Shown here piece after piece: positions 6,141 to 10,018 of a stretch of 10,018 bases of DNA. Where the stretch lies: positions 1 to 10,018 of the forward strand of contig JAAZKQ010000351.1 of assembly GCA_012799755.1 (NCBI GenBank), written 5' to 3'. The notes beneath the pieces were generated by a model. It made no database searches. It saw only the letters and a program-made list of their open reading frames with translations, and was not told the origin of the DNA. Every line of letters starts with the position of its first letter. Positions within the stretch are counted from its first letter, which is position 1. A program made the position numbers and the translations under genes. The stretch is from Lentisphaerota bacterium (GTDB taxonomy: Bacteria; Verrucomicrobiota; Lentisphaeria; Oligosphaerales; Oligosphaeraceae).

Positions 6141-8270
6141 CTACAACTCAGGAGCGATTTCAACAACCTCGAACAGCTCAATCCTGTCGCCGACCTCGAA
6201 GTCCTCAAAATTGTCCAGACGAATACCACACTCCAAACCGGCGTGCACTTCTCGAACGTCGTCCTTGTAACGCCGCAGCGACTGCACTTGGCCGTGGTAG
6301 ATCAGCTCCTTCTCGCGATAGACCTTCGCCTTCGCATTCACGCGCATCACGCCGGAATTGACCCGGGAACCGCAAATCTTGCCGGCCTTGCTGATCTCGA
6401 AGACCTGAATGATCTCGGCCTCGCCCAAGGGCGTTTCCTTGATGTCGGGCTGCAAGCGGCCACGCATGGCCAGTTCCACTTCCTGGAGCAACTCGTAGAT
6501 GATCGAATACAAGCGGATTTCCACGCCCTGCTGCTTGGCAAAACGGGCCACGCCGGGCATCACGCGCACATGGAAACCGAGAATGACCGCCTTCGACGCT
6601 GCCGCCAACACCACGTCATTCTCACTGATTTCACCAACCCCGCTATGGATGATGCGGGCGCTGATACGTTCCGACTTGATCTTGCCAATACAATCCGTAA
6701 TGGCCTCAAGACTGCCGCGTACGTCGGTTTTGAGAATAATCGGCAGCTCGGGTTTTTCTTCCTTGGCCAACATATTGAACATATCGTCAAGACTGACCAC
6801 GCGATCAACGTTGAGAGTGTCTTGCCGGGCCAATTCTATGGCCTCCTCCGCCAGCGCCCGGGCTTCCCGTTCATTGGCACAGGCCAGAATCTTATCGCCG
6901 GCATCAGGAACGCCGGACAGGCCCATGACCTTTACCGGCGTTGAGGGCAAGGCCTTCGGCACCCGTCGCCCCTGTGAGTCAATCAGCGCCCGCACCCGGC
7001 CATGACACTGACCACAGATAACCGCGTCATTGACTTTGAGCGTGCCATTGCGCACCAGGACGTGCGCCGTCGGCCCCATGCCACTTTCCATTTGGGCTTC
7101 AATGACCAGGCCTTCAAAAGGCGCGTCGGGATCGGCATTGAGCTCAAGCATTTCCGCTTCGAGTAAAATCTGTTCAAGCAAGTCGCTGACGCCGTCCCCG
7201 GTAAGCGCAGACACGGGCAGCACTTCCGTTTCTCCACCCCATTCGCGGGGAGTAATACCATTCTGCTGCAAGCCCAGCAATACCTTGTCCGGCTTGGCTG
7301 CGGGCAGGTCCATTTTGTTCATCGCCACGATAATCGGCAAATTGGCTGCTTTTGCGTGGTTGATGGCCTCAACCGTCTGGGGCATAACGCCGTCGTCGGC
7401 AGCCACCACCAGCACAACAATATCCGTCGCATTAACGCCGCGCGCCCGCATCGCCGTAAAGGCCTCATGACCGGGGGTATCCAGGAAAGTGATGCTTTGA
7501 TCGCCCACCGTCGCCACGCTTGCACCAATGTGCTGAGTAATGCCGCCGGCTTCCCCTGAGGTCACGTGAGTATGGCGGATGTAGTCCTGCAACGAGGTCT
7601 TGCCATGGTCAACGTGACCCATGAACACCACCACCGGTGGCCGACCGACTTTCCGATGCGGTCGCACAGTCAGAGGTGCAGCGCCCCCTTGGCCAGGCTT
7701 GCCCCCCTTATCACGATCACGGCCCTTCTCACGCCGCTCACGCACAAAAACAATTCCATGCCGTTCACAAATCTTCTCAACCAGCTCCACATCAAGAACT
7801 TGGTTGATGGCCGCAAAGATGTTCATGGTCATCAGCAGGCCGATGAGCTCGTTGGGCTTTTTCCCCAAGCCCTCGGCGAGGTCACGCACCGTAATCGGCG
7901 CCTTCAGATGCAATTCCTTGGCGCCTTCGCTGCCGACGACGGCATCTTCCTCGCCATCCTTCTCCTTGGCGGCGTCAACGACAGGCTTCTCGGCTGCACC
8001 TTTGTCAGGCGCAGCCTTTTCAGCGCGTTTCGCAGCGGACTTCGCAGCTCCGGCTTTGGCTGTCGCCAAGGTTTTGCTGACGGCTTTTTTCTGCTGCTCT
8101 TTTTGCCGTTCGGCGATGACCATATCACGGATCAAGTCCGCGGCATCAGCCTCCAAGGTACTTGAATGGCTCCGCACGGCGTAGCCTTCTTTTTCCAAAA
8201 GGGCTATGAGCTCCTTGTTGGTCAGGCCGAGTTCGCGGGCCAGTTCATAGATTCTCACACGCTCACTCAT
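6141..8270 (-). CDS. infB: Translation initiation factor IF-2
   Basis: GTPase that brings initiator tRNA to the 30S subunit and promotes subunit joining. The 709-residue protein is at the short end for IF-2. An N-terminal IF2_N module (about 5-50, RIYELARELGLTNKEL) is followed by an Ala/Lys/Glu-rich linker (about 55-115), a second IF2_N-type module (122-175) and a short charged Gly/Arg/Lys stretch (178-208). The G domain has G1 GHVDHGKT (218-225), the switch region EAGGITQHIGA (240-250), G3 DTPGH (264-268), G4 NKMD (318-321) and G5 SAL (354-356); domains II, III and the fMet-tRNA-binding C-terminal domain follow to the end. ATG at 8270 has GTGGAGG about 10 bases upstream. It follows nusA after 142 bases, where the ylxR and L7Ae-like genes of Firmicutes are absent and no promoter or terminator is convincing. 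Confidence 0.97.
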   Translation of the reverse strand: MSERVRIYELARELGLTNKELIALLEKEGYAVRSHSSTLEADAADLIRDMVIAERQKEQQKKAVSKTLATAKAGAAKSAAKRAEKAAPDKGAAEKPVVDAAKEKDGEEDAVVGSEGAKELHLKAPITVRDLAEGLGKKPNELIGLLMTMNIFAAINQVLDVELVEKICERHGIVFVRERREKGRDRDKGGKPGQGGAAPLTVRPHRKVGRPPVVVFMGHVDHGKTSLQDYIRHTHVTSGEAGGITQHIGASVATVGDQSITFLDTPGHEAFTAMRARGVNATDIVVLVVAADDGVMPQTVEAINHAKAANLPIIVAMNKMDLPAAKPDKVLLGLQQNGITPREWGGETEVLPVSALTGDGVSDLLEQILLEAEMLELNADPDAPFEGLVIEAQMESGMGPTAHVLVRNGTLKVNDAVICGQCHGRVRALIDSQGRRVPKALPSTPVKVMGLSGVPDAGDKILACANEREARALAEEAIELARQDTLNVDRVVSLDDMFNMLAKEEKPELPIILKTDVRGSLEAITDCIGKIKSERISARIIHSGVGEISENDVVLAAASKAVILGFHVRVMPGVARFAKQQGVEIRLYSIIYELLQEVELAMRGRLQPDIKETPLGEAEIIQVFEISKAGKICGSRVNSGVMRVNAKAKVYREKELIYHGQVQSLRRYKDDVREVHAGLECGIRLDNFEDFEVGDRIELFEVVEIAPEL

Positions 8271-8412
8271 TGGCTTTGGGCCTCCACTTCTATATTTATG
8301 CAAATGCAATCATCGTCATCACGGCCCCGCCAACGCCCTGACACCAAATCATGCTGTCCCGATGTCGGCAAAACCGGAACCGAGCGCCGGCCATGGCCAC
8401 GCCGCCGGCCGA

Positions 8413-9672
8413 TTACACGCCGAGCGCATCTTGAGCAGCTTTCATAATTTCACTGGCTCGCGCGGCATCAAGGCCGGGCAGCTCAGCAATATCGGCCTCT
8501 TCACCGGCAACGATACCCTCCAGGCTGGCAAAGCCATTGGCCACCAGCACAGCAGCAGCTTCCGGGCCAATCTCAGCGATCTTCGCCAAGCTGTCAATCG
8601 CGCTGCGAACCTGCTCCTCAAAGTCCTCTTGTTTGCTGTCGGCCTGTTCCGCAGCCCGCTGAATATCTATCCGCCAACCGGTCAGCTTGGAGGCAAGACG
8701 AGCATTCTGGCCCTTCCTGCCAATAGCCAATGACAGCTGGTCTTCCTGAACTTCAACGCGAATGGACTTCCGCTCGTTGTTGACATCCATGCTCGCAATC
8801 TTCGCCGGCTTCATGGCATTGGTCGCAAAAACACGGATGTCAGGGTCCCATTGCAGAATGTCCACTTTTTCGCCCCCCAACTCGCGAACAATGGTCTTCA
8901 CCCGGGTGCCGCGCAGGCCCACACAGGCACCCACGGGGTCCACCCGCGGCTCCTTGGACGTTACGGCGATCTTGCTGCGGTAACCGGCTTCACGGGCCAC
9001 GGCTTTGATCTCCACCAGCCCTTCGCTGATTTCCGACACTTCCCGCTCAAAAAGCCGCGCCACAAATGTCGGATGGGAACGCGACACGTAAAGGCTCGGT
9101 CCGGGTTTGTCAGCGTTGATCTCCACCAGTAGAGCCGTGATCAGATCGCCGGGCTCATAGTCCTCACCAGGTATGCGGTCACTGTGACGCATCATGCCCT
9201 CGGCCGTGCCGATGCTGATGATCACCTCGCCGCGTTCCACGCGCCGCACCTCGCCATTGACCAGCTGCATAAGCTGGTCCTTGAACAAATCACAGATATT
9301 GCGCTTCTCGACCTGCCGCAAGCGCTGCATGATGACCTGCTTTGCAGTCTGAGCGGCAATGCGACCAAAATCCTCCGGCGTGACCTCCCACTCGATTTCA
9401 TCGCCGCAACGCACATCGGGGTACTTCAGACGCGCTTCACTGATGGCAATTTCTTCTTCGGGATGCTCCACAATGTCCACCACAAAAAGCTTCGCCAGGC
9501 AGTGAATCGCGCCCGTCTTGCGGTCAATCTCCACGTGCAGATCACGAGTGGCGCAGACGGCCTTGCGGGCAGCAGATTCCAAGGACTCTTCCACCAGAGA
9601 GATCAGAGTCTCGTGGTCAATGCCGCGCTCGCGCTCCAAAGACTCTAAATTGACTAAAAATTCATGATTCAT
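8413..9672 (-). CDS. nusA: Transcription termination/antitermination protein NusA
   Basis: Binds RNA polymerase and nascent RNA, increasing pausing and modulating intrinsic termination and antitermination. The 419-residue protein has the N-terminal polymerase-binding domain (about 1-130), an S1 domain (about 135-200) and two KH domains. The KH GXXG loops are GLRG (252-255), within PVGACVGLRGTRV, and GRKG (318-321), within LSLAIGRKGQNARLA. One helix-hairpin-helix-type C-terminal repeat (about 357-419, ELPGLDAARASEI) follows, whereas E. coli NusA (495 residues) has two acidic repeats. The ATG at 9672 (MNHEFLVNLE) is chosen because AGGGG sits 8 bases upstream; ATG 9678 and GTG 9690 are too close to or upstream of it. 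It is first in the operon; rimP, usually just before it, is absent. A terminator hairpin ends 64 bases upstream, suggesting leader control. Confidence 0.96.
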   Translation of the reverse strand: MNHEFLVNLESLERERGIDHETLISLVEESLESAARKAVCATRDLHVEIDRKTGAIHCLAKLFVVDIVEHPEEEIAISEARLKYPDVRCGDEIEWEVTPEDFGRIAAQTAKQVIMQRLRQVEKRNICDLFKDQLMQLVNGEVRRVERGEVIISIGTAEGMMRHSDRIPGEDYEPGDLITALLVEINADKPGPSLYVSRSHPTFVARLFEREVSEISEGLVEIKAVAREAGYRSKIAVTSKEPRVDPVGACVGLRGTRVKTIVRELGGEKVDILQWDPDIRVFATNAMKPAKIASMDVNNERKSIRVEVQEDQLSLAIGRKGQNARLASKLTGWRIDIQRAAEQADSKQEDFEEQVRSAIDSLAKIAEIGPEAAAVLVANGFASLEGIVAGEEADIAELPGLDAARASEIMKAAQDALGV

Positions 9673-9736
9673 CGCCATCACCCCTGGCACAATTGCCCGC
9701 CTTGTGCCTCATTCGCCGAAGCATAGCTACTGATAC

Positions 9737-9774
9737 AAAAAAACTTCCCACGCATTCTTACACACGTGGGAAGT
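9737..9774 (-). terminator. Intrinsic terminator upstream of nusA
   Basis: On the minus strand a perfect 10-bp stem, ACTTCCCACG / CGTGGGAAGT (9765-9774 with 9743-9752), encloses a 12-base loop and is followed directly by seven T residues (9737-9743). It terminates leftward transcription coming from beyond 9774, just before nusA. It either ends an upstream unit or small RNA, or acts as an attenuator that operon transcripts must pass. Confidence 0.85.
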
Positions 9775-9862
9775 GACCGTGATTACCTAATTGTCCTGTC
9801 ATAGCCCACTGCGGCCATGTCACCAACGGGGCTGACCCGTTCCGTGATCCGTCTGCGTCGTG
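9737..9862 (-). ncRNA. Candidate structured leader or small RNA upstream of nusA
   Basis: Between the promoter-like element and the terminator lie about 125 bases that fold, on the minus strand, into AACGGG-TCAGC-CCCGTT (6 bp; 9825-9841) and CATGGCC-GCAGTG-GGCTATG (7 bp with one G-U; 9800-9819). The latter is extendable by TG/CA beyond an A-A mismatch. A GTGAC/GTCAC pairing (9819-9823 with 9773-9777) could close the second hairpin. GTGGG (9805-9809), in and beside the hairpin loop, is complementary to CCCAC in the 5' arm of the terminator, a weak possible antiterminator contact. No match to a riboswitch class, 6S, SRP RNA, tmRNA or tRNA that I know. It could be an independent small RNA or a nusA attenuation leader. 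Confidence 0.35.
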
Positions 9863-9868
9863 CCCAAC

Positions 9869-9896
9869 AATATAGCGTCGTAAAGCACAATAACAA
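9869..9896 (-). promoter_or_regulatory. Candidate promoter toward nusA
   Basis: On the minus strand TTGTTA (9891-9896; 4 of 6 matches to -35) is followed after 16 bases by TATATT (9869-9874; 5 of 6 matches to -10). The expected start point is near 9862, within GGGC. It would drive the structured RNA at 9737-9862 and, by readthrough of the terminator, nusA. No comparably good promoter is visible in the 64 bases between the terminator and nusA. Confidence 0.45.
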
Positions 9897-9931
9897 CTGT
9901 TTTTGTCAGTAGGATGACATGGCTGGAGTAA

Positions 9932-9976
9932 GCGGTCACCCGTTGATAACTCTGTTCCTGCGGTCATTCTGACCGC
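9932..9976. repeat. TGACCGC/GCGGTCA inverted and direct repeat
   Basis: GCGGTCA (9960-9966), TTC, TGACCGC (9970-9976) is a perfect 7-bp inverted repeat, and another GCGGTCA stands at 9932-9938. Read on the minus strand, one GCGGTCA is followed by two TGACCGC copies, so two hairpins are possible but not both at once. It lies upstream of the candidate nusA promoter, so it may be a protein-binding site rather than an RNA switch, or the 3' hairpin of a gene beyond the window. There is no T-run after it in either direction. Confidence 0.45.
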
Positions 9977-10018
9977 CTTGCTGCCAAAACATCTTTTCCC
10001 TGGCATTTGAGCGCTGAA

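Noticed and set aside
6243..6944. 233-codon open frame on the + strand opposite infB
   Set aside because: Mirror of IF-2 codons with no family features; IF-2 motifs are intact on the minus strand.
9758..10006. 82-codon open frame on the minus strand upstream of nusA, open to the window edge
   Set aside because: It runs into the terminator stem, covers the promoter-like and hairpin elements, and has no ribosome-binding site or protein-like pattern. Two other short frames open at the right edge stop near 9964 and 9936; any could be the tail of a gene beyond the window, but none is recognisable.

Overview
The window suggests a moderately GC-rich Gram-negative bacterium. The gene order nusA-infB-rbfA-truB-ribF, the roughly 420-residue NusA, the short IF-2 and a TruB that stops before a C-terminal PUA domain recall what I know of Chlamydia and other members of the PVC superphylum. 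A lone fucose isomerase would suit a polysaccharide-degrading member such as Kiritimatiellota, Lentisphaerota or Verrucomicrobiota. This placement is an inference with low to moderate confidence; there is no rRNA or species marker here.

Left part (1-2269, + strand): a 300-base upstream region carries two perfect palindromes (19-92), then a possible promoter (200-227) overlapped by a TGGTTAAACCA operator-like site. It leads to a complete L-fucose isomerase gene, fucI (302-2182), with a strong ribosome-binding site and a strong intrinsic terminator (2218-2269). Convergent intergenic region (2270-2597): it holds a second cluster of the same GGTTAAA words (2344-2379) and three further palindromes (2437-2521), but no gene that I can support.

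Right part (2598-9672, - strand): a housekeeping operon read right to left. It runs nusA (transcription elongation, termination and antitermination), infB (translation initiation factor IF-2), rbfA (30S maturation), truB (tRNA pseudouridine-55 synthase), ribF (riboflavin kinase/FAD synthetase), and finally a membrane-anchored alpha/beta hydrolase not usually part of this set. The intergenic gaps in the operon are 31 to 142 bases, with no internal terminator seen. rimP, usually just upstream of nusA, is absent from that position, as are ylxR, a DHH phosphoesterase gene and rpsO.

Right end (9673-10018): a noncoding stretch with, in the nusA direction, a plausible promoter (9869-9896), about 125 bases with two hairpins, and a textbook intrinsic terminator (9737-9774) only about 65 bases before the nusA start. 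This is either a small RNA gene or an attenuating leader of the nusA operon, and is the most interesting noncoding element here. Farther right, a TGACCGC/GCGGTCA element (9932-9976) can form two mutually exclusive hairpins.

I see no phage, transposase, CRISPR array, tRNA or defence system in the window.
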